64,000 bases of DNA from Altererythrobacter aquiaggeris (GCF_037154015.1 NZ_JBANRL010000001.1:2294001-2358000), one strand, 5' to 3'. Shown: positions 54,662 to 63,608, counted from the first letter of the stretch. The notes: a model not told the origin generated them from the sequence alone. A program made the numbers and translations.

Positions 54662-54670
54662 ATATCCACA
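54662..54670 (+). promoter_or_regulatory. DnaA-box-like site upstream of dnaA
   Basis: ATATCCACA differs at one position from the DnaA box TTATCCACA. TTGCCCACA near 54822 is a weaker look-alike. One or two boxes fit autoregulation of dnaA better than a replication origin. Confidence 0.35.
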
Positions 54671-54871
54671 AGCCTAGGCAAACCCGCGATTCGCGGCTGC
54701 TCCTTTGGTGAATATTGTTCGTAAACAGATGTTTAAACGGGGGGCTGCGGGCTAGAGGCGAGTCAAGCCAGTATATTTCAATTTTTTTACATTTGTTCTC
54801 TTGCCCACAGAAATTTCCCGTCCATAAATGGCCTTGCCGAACACGGGGGATTCGTTGTCGGCACACACATT

Positions 54872-55054
54872 ATGGGTTACCCGAGACGTATGCTCCGGAG
54901 GCGACTTCCGGACATCGGCGGAGCATTGCCTGCACGGTATGCAGCGCAAAGATCGGCGGGTCCGATAATGATAATGTGTGGGAAGGGGATGCGGCCCGTA
55001 CAGATCGGGAAGCGGCCAGACGACTTGAACCGAGAGGCAGGGACCAGAGAATGA
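54872..55054 (+). other. Possible upstream ORF in the dnaA leader
   Basis: An ATG at 54872 opens 60 codons ending in a TGA at 55052-55054 that overlaps the dnaA ATG as ATGA. The peptide would be strongly basic (PRRMLRRRLP near the start). No ribosome site precedes it, and any frame passing here would stop at the same TGA, so it may not be translated. Treated as a candidate only. Confidence 0.25.
54890..54926 (+). promoter_or_regulatory. Inverted repeat in the dnaA leader
   Basis: ATGCTCCG (54890-54897) pairs with CGGAGCAT (54919-54926) around 21 bases that contain a further TCCGGA palindrome. It sits about 125 bases before the dnaA start and could form a leader hairpin. Confidence 0.4.
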
Positions 55055-56487
55055 AGGGCGAAAAGCAGGAAGACACAGAAGCGGTGACGCTGGCTGCCGA
55101 TTGGGGCGATATCAGCCAGGGACTTCGCAAGGATCTGGGTCACCAACTGCATAGCCAGTGGATCAAGCCGATCCAGATTGGCGGCTTCTGCAAGGAAACC
55201 GGCACGCTCGATCTGTTTCTCCCGACCGATTTTTCCGCAACCTGGGTCCAGGACCGTTTTGCCGACCGTCTTTCACTTGCCTGGAAAATCGCCCGCAGCG
55301 AAGTCCGCAATGTCCGCATCCAGGTCCATCCGGGCCGCCGGCAGCTGCCCGAATTGCGGCTTGGCCATAATGGCCGGCGTCCGGCGAATGACGGGATGGG
55401 AATGGGCATTGGCGGCGCCATGTCACTGTCCGCAGGCACGATCGGCGAACGCGGTTTTACATCCTCGGTCGGCCTTGACCCTTCGCTGACATTTGCCGCC
55501 TTCGTAACCGGTACGACCAATGTGCTGGCCTGCAACGCGGCGCAGCGCATGGCCGCAACCGATACGCCGCAGTTCAGCCCGCTTTACCTCAAGGCTGCGA
55601 CCGGACAGGGCAAGACACACCTGCTGCACGCAATCGGTCATTCCTATCTGGCGGCGCATCCGCGCGCGCGCATATTCTATTGCAGCGCAGAACGGTTCAT
55701 GGTCGAATTTGTCCAGGCTTTGAAACAGAACCAGATGATCGAATTCAAGGCCCGGCTGCGCAGCTTCGATCTGCTGCTGGTTGACGATATCCAGTTCATC
55801 ATCGGCAAGGCGTCCGCGCAGGAAGAACTGCTTTATACGATCGATGCGCTGCTGGCGGAAGGCAAACGGCTGGTATTTGCCGCCGACCGCGCACCGCAGG
55901 CACTCGACGGTGTCGAACCGCGCCTTCTCAGCCGCCTTTCAATGGGGCTGGTGGCCGATATCCAGCCGGCCGATATCGAATTGCGCCGCCAGGTGCTGGA
56001 TTCCAAGCTGACCCGCTTCGCTCCGCTCGAAGTGCCCGCGGATGTCATCGAATTTCTCGCCCGCACCATCACGCGCAATGTCCGCGAGCTGGTTGGCGGC
56101 CTGAACAAACTGATCGCCTATGCCCAGCTGACCGGGCAGGAAGTCTGCCTGAAACTGGCCGAAGAACAATTGACCGATATCCTGTCGGCCAATCGCCGGC
56201 GGATCACGATCGACGAAATCCAGCGCACGGTCTGCCAGTTCTACCGGCTCGACCGCAGCGAGATGTCGTCCAAACGCCGCGCCCGCGCTGTGGTGCGCCC
56301 GCGTCAGGTGGCGATGTATCTTGCCAAAGTGCTCACGCCGCGTTCCTATCCCGAAATCGGCCGCAAATTCGGCGGCCGCGATCATTCCACCGTCATCCAT
56401 GCGGTTCGCCTGATCGAGGATTTGCGCAAGCGCGATGCCGATATGGACGGCGATGTTCGCAGCCTGCTGCGACAGTTGGAAAGCTGA
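55051..56487 (+). CDS. dnaA: Chromosomal replication initiator protein DnaA
   Basis: 478 residues. Domain I (about 15-85) has WGDISQGLRKDLGHQLHSQW; domain II is a short linker; domain III has Walker A GQGKTHLLHAIG (about 185) and Walker B LLLVDDIQFI (about 245) and sensor II; domain IV ends with the box-binding signature GGRDHSTVIHAV. DnaA opens oriC. I chose ATG 55051, preceded by GAGA and a structured leader; the frame is open upstream without homology. rpsT lies upstream; dnaN and recF are not adjacent, as usual in this order. Confidence 0.97.
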   Translation: MKGEKQEDTEAVTLAADWGDISQGLRKDLGHQLHSQWIKPIQIGGFCKETGTLDLFLPTDFSATWVQDRFADRLSLAWKIARSEVRNVRIQVHPGRRQLPELRLGHNGRRPANDGMGMGIGGAMSLSAGTIGERGFTSSVGLDPSLTFAAFVTGTTNVLACNAAQRMAATDTPQFSPLYLKAATGQGKTHLLHAIGHSYLAAHPRARIFYCSAERFMVEFVQALKQNQMIEFKARLRSFDLLLVDDIQFIIGKASAQEELLYTIDALLAEGKRLVFAADRAPQALDGVEPRLLSRLSMGLVADIQPADIELRRQVLDSKLTRFAPLEVPADVIEFLARTITRNVRELVGGLNKLIAYAQLTGQEVCLKLAEEQLTDILSANRRRITIDEIQRTVCQFYRLDRSEMSSKRRARAVVRPRQVAMYLAKVLTPRSYPEIGRKFGGRDHSTVIHAVRLIEDLRKRDADMDGDVRSLLRQLES

Positions 56488-56510
56488 TTTTCGCGGGCCG
56501 GACACGCAAA

Positions 56511-56542
56511 CAGGGTTACACTAGTTACACCCTGTAACCCTG
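56511..56542. repeat. Perfect 10-bp inverted repeat downstream of dnaA
   Basis: CAGGGTTACA (56511-56520) and TGTAACCCTG (56533-56542) flank 12 bases that carry a further GTTACA copy. There is no T tract, so it is not a classic terminator. It could be an operator for the following gene or a rho-aided stop for dnaA. Confidence 0.6.
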
Positions 56543-56734
56543 CAATTGCGCATGAAAATCACCGCTAATCAATGATTTATTCCGCACTGGCCAGAGTGAC
56601 AGTGCTCCGGCACGGTTTTCGGCGCGGCATTCGCGGGGGTAGGCTGACAATTTCAAAGAGCCTTCACCCCATGCCCGCCAATTGGCGGTGTAGGAAAGTT
56701 TTACCGCAGCCCGTTTGCGGCTAAGGGAGGCGTC

Positions 56735-57502
56735 ATGCCGCTCCCGCCCGAACGCCTCGACCGATTTGCCCGCCATATCGTGCTGCCCGAAATCGGCGGT
56801 GCGGGTCAGGTAGCGTTGACCGCGGCGCATATTGTGCTGACCGGGCTGGGCGGGATCGGCTCGCCCGCGCTGCAATATCTGGCGGGCGCCGGTATCGGAC
56901 GGCTGACGCTGATCGACGATGGCGATGTCGAGCTGTCCAATCTGCAACGCCAGACACTTTATACGCAGCGCGACATCGGCCATGCCAAGGCGGTGGCCGC
57001 GCGCGGCTGGCTCGCCAATTTCGACAGCAAGATCGACGTTCACGTCAGCGACGAGCGGATCACCCGCGCCAATGCCCGGGCGATTCTGGCAGGGGCCGAT
57101 CTGGTGCTGGACGGGACGGATAATTTTGCGACACGGCTGGCGGTGTCCGACGCTTGTGTCCGCCTGGCAATTCCGCTGCTCAGCGCAGCGGTCGGGCGGT
57201 TTCAGGGCCAGGTCGCGGCCTTTGCGGGACATTTGCCCGATCAGGCCTGTTATCGCTGTTATGTCGGCGATGCTTTCGATGCCGAAGATTGCGACACGTG
57301 TGCCGAGGACGGGATGCTGGGCGCGATGGCGGGCTGGGCAGGAACCTTTGCTGCAATGCAGGCCATCCGCGTCTTGCTGGACGGCAAGGCCGCGCTGGGC
57401 GATCCCGGGTGGGGCAGGCTGCATATGCTTGACGGAATGAAGCCCGCCATGCGGACACTGAATATTGCCAAAGACCCCGATTGCAAGGGCTGCGGTCAGT
57501 AA
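56735..57502 (+). CDS. ThiF/MoeB-family adenylyltransferase
   Basis: 255 residues of the E1-like family. The ATP loop is LTGLGGIGSPALQYL, followed by the acidic strand LIDDGDVELSNLQRQ and DGTDNFATR. Zinc cysteines are CYRC in the middle and CKGC at the very end. It would adenylate the C-terminal glycine of a ubiquitin-like carrier such as MoaD or ThiS; which one is unknown, and there is no rhodanese domain. GGGAGG lies four bases before the ATG. It is convergent with the GFA gene, overlapping by 7 bases. Confidence 0.9.
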   Translation: MPLPPERLDRFARHIVLPEIGGAGQVALTAAHIVLTGLGGIGSPALQYLAGAGIGRLTLIDDGDVELSNLQRQTLYTQRDIGHAKAVAARGWLANFDSKIDVHVSDERITRANARAILAGADLVLDGTDNFATRLAVSDACVRLAIPLLSAAVGRFQGQVAAFAGHLPDQACYRCYVGDAFDAEDCDTCAEDGMLGAMAGWAGTFAAMQAIRVLLDGKAALGDPGWGRLHMLDGMKPAMRTLNIAKDPDCKGCGQ

Positions 57503-57837
57503 CTGGCCCCGTCGATTTTCCGGCGCGGCAGATTTTGCCACAGCGCCGGATCGAACAGCCGCAGATTGACCGCCATCCGGTCATATTCGGGATCGTCGAT
57601 AATCGTCCAATGGGTAACAATGCCGCAAGTGCCGCAATGCCACGTCGTCAGCATCGCATCCCCCTGCACATATCCCCTGCCCTTGCCGCTCACCGTTACC
57701 AGTTTTGGCGAACAATGATGCCACAGCGCGCCAGTGCGGCGGCACAGGCTGCAATTGCATTCGGCGGCATCAGCGGGATCATCGCGCAATTCTATCGTCA
57801 TCGCGCCGCAGTGGCAGCTGCCGCTATGCCCCGTCAT
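57496..57837 (-). CDS. GFA-family (glutathione-dependent formaldehyde-activating-like) protein
   Basis: 113 residues. Zinc-binding cysteines form SCHCG, ECNCSLCRR and WHCGTCG, the pattern of the GFA/CENP-V fold. The family is named for a formaldehyde-glutathione enzyme, but most members have no proven activity. The start overlaps the sirtuin stop by four bases (ATGA), so the two are probably co-expressed. Confidence 0.9.
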   Translation of the reverse strand: MTGHSGSCHCGAMTIELRDDPADAAECNCSLCRRTGALWHHCSPKLVTVSGKGRGYVQGDAMLTTWHCGTCGIVTHWTIIDDPEYDRMAVNLRLFDPALWQNLPRRKIDGASY

Positions 57838-58553
57838 CCGAGCAATTCCTCCACCCATTCGGGCACGATTTGCGTGGCTGGCCCATGGCGCGATTCGCCA
57901 AACCAGCGCGATCCCTGGCTTGGTTCGAGATTGAGCTCCAGCGTTTTCAGGCCGAGTTTGCGGGCATCGCGCACAAAGCCTGCCGCCGGATAGACCGCGC
58001 CCGATGTGCCGATGGAAACGAACAGATCCGCCTGTTGCAACGCGCCGTAAATCTCCTCCATCCGGTATGGCATTTCGCCAAACCACACGACATCGGGGCG
58101 CAGCGCGCTGGCATTGCAGGCGGGGCATGGCGGGCGTTCGATCAATGTCCCCGTCCACGGCGTACGCGTATCGCAGGATGTGCACCACGCGTTGAGATGC
58201 GTGCCGTGCATATGCAGCACACGCTCTGCCCCGGCGCGCTCGTGCAGATCATCGACATTCTGGGTGACGATCAGCAGCTCGCGCCCTGTTTCTCCGGTCC
58301 AGGCCTTGTCAAGCCGCGCCAGCGCATCATGCGCCGCGTTGGGCTGTTTGGTCTGGATCGCCTCGCGCCGCATATCATAGAACCGCAGCACCAGATCGGG
58401 ATCGCGGGCAAACCCTTCGGGCGTGGCGACATCTTCGACCCTGTGCTGTTCCCACAAGCCGCCTTCGCTGCGGAAAGTGTCGATGCCGCTTTCGGCGCTC
58501 ACACCGGCGCCGGTCAGGATTACGATATTGCGGATATTGGCCATGGCGGCCAT
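57834..58553 (-). CDS. cobB: Sir2-family NAD-dependent deacylase (class III type)
   Basis: 239 residues. NAD site GAGVSAESGIDTFRSEGGLW, catalytic TQNVDDLH and HMHGT histidine, and a zinc ribbon CTSC...CPAC are all present. The YxxR motif of class III sirtuins is in FYDMRRE, which in SIRT5 and CobB favours removal of succinyl or malonyl groups. ATG 58553 or 58544 can start it; neither has a clear ribosome site. It is divergent from dapB with 26 bases between. Confidence 0.93.
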   Translation of the reverse strand: MAAMANIRNIVILTGAGVSAESGIDTFRSEGGLWEQHRVEDVATPEGFARDPDLVLRFYDMRREAIQTKQPNAAHDALARLDKAWTGETGRELLIVTQNVDDLHERAGAERVLHMHGTHLNAWCTSCDTRTPWTGTLIERPPCPACNASALRPDVVWFGEMPYRMEEIYGALQQADLFVSIGTSGAVYPAAGFVRDARKLGLKTLELNLEPSQGSRWFGESRHGPATQIVPEWVEELLG

Positions 58554-58579
58554 GAAGCATGGGACAAGCGGGAGTGGCA

Positions 58580-59308
58580 ATGACCAGAATCGGAATTATC
58601 GGCAGCGAAGGCCGGATGGGGCACGCTCTGGAGATCGCCATTGGCGAGGCCGGACACCGCTTTGCCGGCGGCGCGGACAAGGGCGGCGATCCCGCTGCTC
58701 TGGCCCAAATGTGCGATGTGCTGGTCGATTTTTCCGCGCCCGCCGCTCTGGCTGACAACCTCGCCGCGGCGCAATCTGCGGGTATCCCGGTGCTGATCGG
58801 AACGACCGGCTTAGGTGATGAACATCAAATTGCCCTGGACGAGGCCGCGCAGACCATCGCTGTTCTGCAAACAGGCAACACCTCGCTCGGTGTTACGCTG
58901 CTCGCCCATCTGGTGCGTGAAGCTGCCGGAAAACTGGGCGATGACTGGGATATCGAGATTGTCGAAATGCATCACCGTATGAAGGTGGATGCGCCGTCGG
59001 GCACCGCATTGCTGCTGGGCGAAGCGGCAGCGCAGGGGCGCGGGATCGATCTGTCCGCCAGCATGGAAAGCGGGCGAGACGGACATACCGGTGCGCGGGC
59101 CAAGGGAGCCATCGGCTTCGCCGCGCTGCGCGGCGGCACGGCGGCGGGCGATCATGCGGTCATTCTGGCGGGCGAGCAGGAGCGGATCACGCTGTCGCAT
59201 CAGGCCGAGGATCGTTCGATCTTTGCGCGCGGGGCCGTACGCGGCGCGCAGTGGCTGATTGGCAAAGCCGCCGCACGCTATTCGATGAATGATGTTCTGG
59301 GCCTGTGA
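58580..59308 (+). CDS. dapB: 4-hydroxy-tetrahydrodipicolinate reductase
   Basis: 242 residues. DapB makes tetrahydrodipicolinate for lysine and meso-diaminopimelate. The NAD(P) loop is IGIIGSEGRMGHAL; the substrate site VEMHHRMKVDAPSGTAL holds the catalytic histidine and lysine pair. GGGAG five bases before ATG 58580 fixes the start. It is followed 10 bases later by nth, and dapE of the same pathway lies 2 kb away on the other strand. Confidence 0.97.
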   Translation: MTRIGIIGSEGRMGHALEIAIGEAGHRFAGGADKGGDPAALAQMCDVLVDFSAPAALADNLAAAQSAGIPVLIGTTGLGDEHQIALDEAAQTIAVLQTGNTSLGVTLLAHLVREAAGKLGDDWDIEIVEMHHRMKVDAPSGTALLLGEAAAQGRGIDLSASMESGRDGHTGARAKGAIGFAALRGGTAAGDHAVILAGEQERITLSHQAEDRSIFARGAVRGAQWLIGKAAARYSMNDVLGL

Positions 59309-59318
59309 CCCCTGACCA

Positions 59319-59960
59319 ATGACCAAAGACCAGATTTTCGAGTTTTTCAGCCGATTGGCGGAGGATAATCCCGCGCCCGTGACCGAGCTGGAATACGGCA
59401 ATTGCTATCAGCTGGTGGTGGCAGTGGCGCTATCGGCGCAGGCGACCGATGTGGGCGTGAACAAGGCCACGCGGCGGCTGTTTGCCGAAGTGGAAACGCC
59501 AGAACAAATGGTCGAGCTTGGCGAAGATGGCCTGAAAGAACACATCAAGACGATCGGTCTGTTCAATTCGAAAGCGAAAAACGTCATCCTGCTCTCACAG
59601 CGGCTGATCGATCATTACGGCAGCGAAGTTCCCGAAGACCGCGACGAGCTGGTGACGCTGCCCGGCGTGGGCCGCAAAACCGCCAATGTCGTGCTGAATT
59701 GCCATTTCGGACATGAGACTTTTGCGGTCGATACGCATGTGTTTCGCGTCGGCAACCGCACCGGTCTTGCCAAGGGGAAAACGCCCGAAGCGGTCGAGGC
59801 GAAGCTGGAAAAACGCGTTCCCCAGCCCTTCCGCCGCGACGCGCATCACTGGCTGATCCTCCACGGCCGCTACACCTGCAAAGCGCGGACGCCCGAATGC
59901 TGGCGCTGCAATGTGGCGGAGCTATGCAGTTTCAGGAAAAAGACTATCCGGAAGCCTTGA
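59319..59960 (+). CDS. nth: Endonuclease III
   Basis: 213 residues. Nth removes oxidised pyrimidines and cuts the abasic site. The helix-hairpin-helix LPGVGRKTANVV carries the catalytic lysine, and VDTHVFRV the catalytic aspartate. The [4Fe-4S] cluster cysteines at the C-terminus are in CKARTPECWRCNVAELC (C-x6-C-x2-C-x5-C). It follows dapB closely and is likely co-transcribed. Confidence 0.97.
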   Translation: MTKDQIFEFFSRLAEDNPAPVTELEYGNCYQLVVAVALSAQATDVGVNKATRRLFAEVETPEQMVELGEDGLKEHIKTIGLFNSKAKNVILLSQRLIDHYGSEVPEDRDELVTLPGVGRKTANVVLNCHFGHETFAVDTHVFRVGNRTGLAKGKTPEAVEAKLEKRVPQPFRRDAHHWLILHGRYTCKARTPECWRCNVAELCSFRKKTIRKP

Positions 59961-60006
59961 ATTAGAAGGGGTCATTCCCGCAAAGCACGGGATGGCAAGC
60001 GCGTGA

Positions 60007-61245
60007 TCAAACATCATCTGCGCTAACCATTTCCTTTACGTCGATCTCACCCGTCATGCTGGCCACAGTTGTCGTAATCGCGGCATCGCCCGACACATTC
60101 GTGACCGTGCGCATCATATCCATGATCCGGTCAACGCCCGCGACCAGGGCGATGGTTTCCAGCGGTACGCCGACTGCGCCGAAGACCAGCGCCATCATGA
60201 TCAGGCCCGCGCCGGGGATACCCGCTGCGCCGATTGCTCCGGCTGTCGCAAGGATCGAAATCAGGAAGTAATCCGCCCAGCTCAAATCCACGCCGAACAC
60301 CTGCGCGCCGAACAATGTCGCCAGCCCCAGATACATCGCGGTGCCGTTCATATTCACCGTCGCGCCAAGCGAAACGATAAAGCTCGACACGCTGGGCGAC
60401 ACCCCCAGATTGCGCTGGGTGCAGCGCAGCGTGACGGGCAGCGTGGCGTTGGACGAAGCGGTTGAATAGGCCACCGCCATCGCATCCACGATCCCGCGGA
60501 AGAAATCGATCACGGGCAATTTTGCAAGGAATTTGATCATCGCGGAATACATCACGAAGATAATCAGCAAGCAGCCGATATAATTCAGACCGACCAGCTT
60601 CGCCAGCGCCAGCAGCGCGCCCGTGCCCTGCGTCCCCGCGACCCACGCCATCAGCGCGAACACACCGAACGGGGTCAGTTCCATCACGATCGCGGTGACT
60701 TTCTGCATCACGACAGAGCCCGAATCGAAGATTTTCGCAACCGGCTCGCCGTCCTTTTCGGCCATCAGTATCCCGATCCCGACCAGGGTTGCAAACACGA
60801 TCAGCGGCAGCACGTTGACATCCGCCATCACCTGCACAGGGCTTTGCGGGACAATCCCGAGCAGCATCTCGCGCCAGGTGGTGTCGTTGGGCTCGGGGAT
60901 GGTCCCCGCCTCGATCATGGCCTTGTCCAGCCCGCTACCGGGCGCGAAAAACGTGCCGAGCAGCAGACCCAGCCACACGGCAATCTGTCCGGTGACCAGA
61001 AACAGCAGAATGGCACGGCCGCCCACCGCACCCAGTTTCTTGAGATCGCCGATCGCGGCAACGCCCGACACCAGGCTGAAAAAGATCAGCGGCACGACCA
61101 GCATTTTGATAAAAGCGATAAAAATATCGCCGATGATCTTGATACTTTCCGCGTCCGGGCCCCACAGCAGACCAGCGACAATGCCGAGGATCAGCGCAGC
61201 AATAACCCGCTGCCACAGCGGGATGGCAAACCAGAAACGCATCAT
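60007..61245 (-). CDS. Dicarboxylate/amino acid:cation symporter (canonical DAACS)
   Basis: 412 residues. The serine-rich HP1 is TASSNATLPVT, the sodium motif NMNGTAMY, the HP2 tip GIPGAG, and the last helix DRIMDMMRTVTNVSGD keeps all canonical D, R, N and D residues. It likely imports glutamate/aspartate or C4-dicarboxylates with sodium or protons. GAGGGG stands eight bases before ATG 61245. A second DAACS gene at 6985-8274 lacks several of these residues. Confidence 0.9.
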   Translation of the reverse strand: MMRFWFAIPLWQRVIAALILGIVAGLLWGPDAESIKIIGDIFIAFIKMLVVPLIFFSLVSGVAAIGDLKKLGAVGGRAILLFLVTGQIAVWLGLLLGTFFAPGSGLDKAMIEAGTIPEPNDTTWREMLLGIVPQSPVQVMADVNVLPLIVFATLVGIGILMAEKDGEPVAKIFDSGSVVMQKVTAIVMELTPFGVFALMAWVAGTQGTGALLALAKLVGLNYIGCLLIIFVMYSAMIKFLAKLPVIDFFRGIVDAMAVAYSTASSNATLPVTLRCTQRNLGVSPSVSSFIVSLGATVNMNGTAMYLGLATLFGAQVFGVDLSWADYFLISILATAGAIGAAGIPGAGLIMMALVFGAVGVPLETIALVAGVDRIMDMMRTVTNVSGDAAITTTVASMTGEIDVKEMVSADDV

Positions 61246-61291
61246 ATCAAAGACCCCTCATCCACTGCCATGTCCGGCAGATGACCTGTTA

Positions 61292-62452
61292 TTATCCGGC
61301 CTTGTGCCCGCCCAGCGCCGCCACGGCAATACGCCGGTAAATCCGCCCGAGCGTTTCGAGATCGTCCATCGCCACCGCTTCATCCGTTTTATGCATGGTG
61401 GCATTGACCAGGCCGAATTCGATAACCGGGCAAAGGTCTTTCAAAAAACGCGCATCGGACGTTCCCCCGCTGGTGCTGGCTTCGGGTTCGATACCCGTTT
61501 CGGCCTTTACCGCAGCGGCGATCATCGCTGAAAATTCGCCCGGCGGCGTGAGAAACGGCTCGCCCGAAACTACGGGCACGGCCTTGCCGCCATGTTTTTC
61601 GGCGATGGTGATAACTTGCTGCGACAGCGACGCGCCGCTGTGCAGATCATTGAACCGGATCGAGATGCGCGCGGTGGCCAGTGCAGGGATGACATTGTGC
61701 GCCGGGTTGCCCACTTCCAGCTCGGTTATTTCCAGGTTGGAGGCCTGAAACCATTCGGTGCCTTCGTCGAGCACCAGCGCGTTCAGTTCGGCCAGTTTGG
61801 CCACAAGCCTGGGAATGGGATTATCGGCCAGATGCGGATAGGCCACATGGCCCTGCGATCCCTCGACCTCCAGCCAGATATTTACCGACCCGCGCCGCCC
61901 GATCTTCATCATGTCGCCCAGCCGGTTCACCGATGTCGGTTCGCCCACCAGGCACAGATCGGGCACATCGCCCGTCTCGCGAATATGATCGATCAGCGCG
62001 CGCGTGCCGTATAGCGCCGGGCCTTCCTCATCGCCGGTGATGATGAAGCTGATCGTCCCGGCATCGGCGGGCACATCGGCTGCCGCCGCCACCATGCTGG
62101 CAATCGCGCCCTTCATATCCACCGCGCCGCGTCCGAACAACAAAGCGCCGCGCCGCTCGGGTGCAAACGGCCCGCTGTGCCAATTCTTCCCCGGCGGAAC
62201 CACATCGAGATGGCCAGCAAAGGCAAAGTGTCTGCAGCCGGCCGGACCGCGCCTGATTGCGAACAGGTTTTCCACCGGCCCGTCAGGCGCCTCACCCGCA
62301 GTAAATCTGTGGACATCGAAGCCCAGCGGCGCAAGCATCGCCTCCAGCGCGTCAAACACCAATCCCGTCGCCGGTGTCACGCTGGGGCAGGCAATCAGCG
62401 CTTCGGCAAGTTCGACGGCGCTGCGGCTGACAAGGGTGCTGGTTTCGTCCAT
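61292..62452 (-). CDS. dapE: Succinyl-diaminopimelate desuccinylase
   Basis: 386 residues of the M20 metallopeptidase fold. It removes succinate to give L,L-diaminopimelate. Metal ligands are in FAGHLDVVPPG, GRGAVDMKG, TGDEEGPALYGT and MHKTDE, with STSGGTSDARF near the substrate site. The length and motifs favour DapE over ArgE. It works with dapB in lysine and peptidoglycan precursor synthesis. It is upstream of the DAACS gene on the same strand (46 bases). Confidence 0.96.
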   Translation of the reverse strand: MDETSTLVSRSAVELAEALIACPSVTPATGLVFDALEAMLAPLGFDVHRFTAGEAPDGPVENLFAIRRGPAGCRHFAFAGHLDVVPPGKNWHSGPFAPERRGALLFGRGAVDMKGAIASMVAAAADVPADAGTISFIITGDEEGPALYGTRALIDHIRETGDVPDLCLVGEPTSVNRLGDMMKIGRRGSVNIWLEVEGSQGHVAYPHLADNPIPRLVAKLAELNALVLDEGTEWFQASNLEITELEVGNPAHNVIPALATARISIRFNDLHSGASLSQQVITIAEKHGGKAVPVVSGEPFLTPPGEFSAMIAAAVKAETGIEPEASTSGGTSDARFLKDLCPVIEFGLVNATMHKTDEAVAMDDLETLGRIYRRIAVAALGGHKAG

Positions 62453-62505
62453 AGAGCGAGGGTTAGACCACGTTTTAGTGACGCGCCAGCCGGAGTGTAC
62501 CCGTC

Positions 62506-62970
62506 ATGCCCAAACTTGATCTTGGCAAAATCGAACAAACCAACCGGACAGGCTATCCGCCGCCGTTCGACGCGCCTGTCGCGGGCCGGCTATACCGCCG
62601 CCTGGCCCCGCCATCCGGCTTGACGCAAATGGGCGCCAGCCATGTTACGCTGAGGCCCGGTGCATGGTCATCGCAGCGCCACTGGCACGCGGCGGCGGAC
62701 GAGCTGGTCGTCATGCTGTCGGGCGAAGCGGTGCTGATCGATGATAGCGGCGAGACCATCATGCGCGCAGGCGATATTGCCGCCTTCCCGAAAGGCGAGG
62801 CGAACGGACACCATCTGGTCAACCGCAGCGCTGCAGACTGCGTGTTCGTGGCGGTGAGCGCAGGCGACAGGGATGGTAGCGGCGAATATCCCGATATCGA
62901 TATGCGCTTCACTGCGGACGGTTATTTCCGCAAGGACGGGACGCGCTACGCGACGGACCGCATTCCATGA
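62506..62970 (+). CDS. Cupin-domain protein
   Basis: 154 residues. One cupin barrel with motif 1 RHWHAAADELVVMLSGEAVL (metal ligands H, H and E) and motif 2 around PKGEANGHHLVN. The final third is divergent. The substrate is unknown; many such proteins act as isomerases or sugar-binding proteins. It is divergent from dapE with about 53 bases between and followed by the LysE-type gene. Confidence 0.88.
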   Translation: MPKLDLGKIEQTNRTGYPPPFDAPVAGRLYRRLAPPSGLTQMGASHVTLRPGAWSSQRHWHAAADELVVMLSGEAVLIDDSGETIMRAGDIAAFPKGEANGHHLVNRSAADCVFVAVSAGDRDGSGEYPDIDMRFTADGYFRKDGTRYATDRIP

Positions 62971-62999
62971 TCCGCAAAAACGTTCGTTAGAGCCCGGAT

Positions 63000-63608
63000 G
63001 TGGACTGGCTCGGTTTTGCCATCGCAGTGCTGCTGATCGAGCTGACGCCTGGACCCAATATGGCGTGGCTGGTGGCTTTGACGCTGAGCGCCGGAAAACG
63101 GCACGGGCTGGCGGCAACTGCGGGGATTGCGCTGGGTCTTGCCGGTAATGCCGCGCTGGCGGCAGCCGGGCTGGCGGCACTGTTTGCGGCGGAACCGGCG
63201 GTGGAACGCTGGATCGGTTTTGGCGGCGCGGCAATGATGGTGTGGCTGGCATGGAGCGCGTGGCAAAATTCGGCCGATACTTCGGCGGCGGTTGCCAAAT
63301 GGCAGACCCCGCGGCGCGATTTTGCCGCCGGGTTCCTGATCAACCTGTTCAATCCCAAGGCGGCTGTGTTCTATCTGGCGGTGGTGCCGCAATTTATCGA
63401 CGGAACGCAGCCCACCCTTGCGCAGGCCATAACGCTGGGGATGATCAGCGTGGCCATCGCCACCACTGTTCATCTGGTGCTGGTGCTGGGTGCCACACGC
63501 GCGCGGCCGTTCGTCGCCGATCCTGCGCGCACAAAGTTTATCCGGCGGTTTCTGGCGATCATCATGCTGGCGGTGGCCGCATGGTTTATCCGCGGCGCGC
63601 TATCCTAA
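63000..63608 (+). CDS. LysE/RhtB-family exporter
   Basis: 202 residues with six membrane helices. The family signature LTPGPNMAWLVAL lies in helix 1 and FLINLFNPKAAVFYL in the middle. It exports amino acids or related compounds. GTG 63000 begins the protein at the normal family position. Its 3' end overlaps the convergent nuclease gene by 9 bases. Confidence 0.9.
   Translation: MDWLGFAIAVLLIELTPGPNMAWLVALTLSAGKRHGLAATAGIALGLAGNAALAAAGLAALFAAEPAVERWIGFGGAAMMVWLAWSAWQNSADTSAAVAKWQTPRRDFAAGFLINLFNPKAAVFYLAVVPQFIDGTQPTLAQAITLGMISVAIATTVHLVLVLGATRARPFVADPARTKFIRRFLAIIMLAVAAWFIRGALS

Larger units (their letters stand above)
54554..55050 (+). other. Intergenic region between rpsT and dnaA: terminator, AT-rich segment and structured leader
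   Basis: 497 bases without a firmly supported gene. It contains the rpsT terminator (54605-54633), a DnaA-box-like ATATCCACA at 54662-54670 (one mismatch to TTATCCACA), a 13-base palindrome at 54684-54696, an AT-rich stretch at about 54705-54800, an 8-bp stem at 54890-54926, and a possible 60-codon upstream ORF whose stop overlaps the dnaA start. Candidate dnaA control region; an origin here is not shown. Confidence 0.6.

Noticed and set aside
54634-55050. Replication origin (oriC) between rpsT and dnaA
   Set aside because: Only one good DnaA-box-like site and no cluster or clear unwinding element were found; in this order the origin is often away from dnaA.
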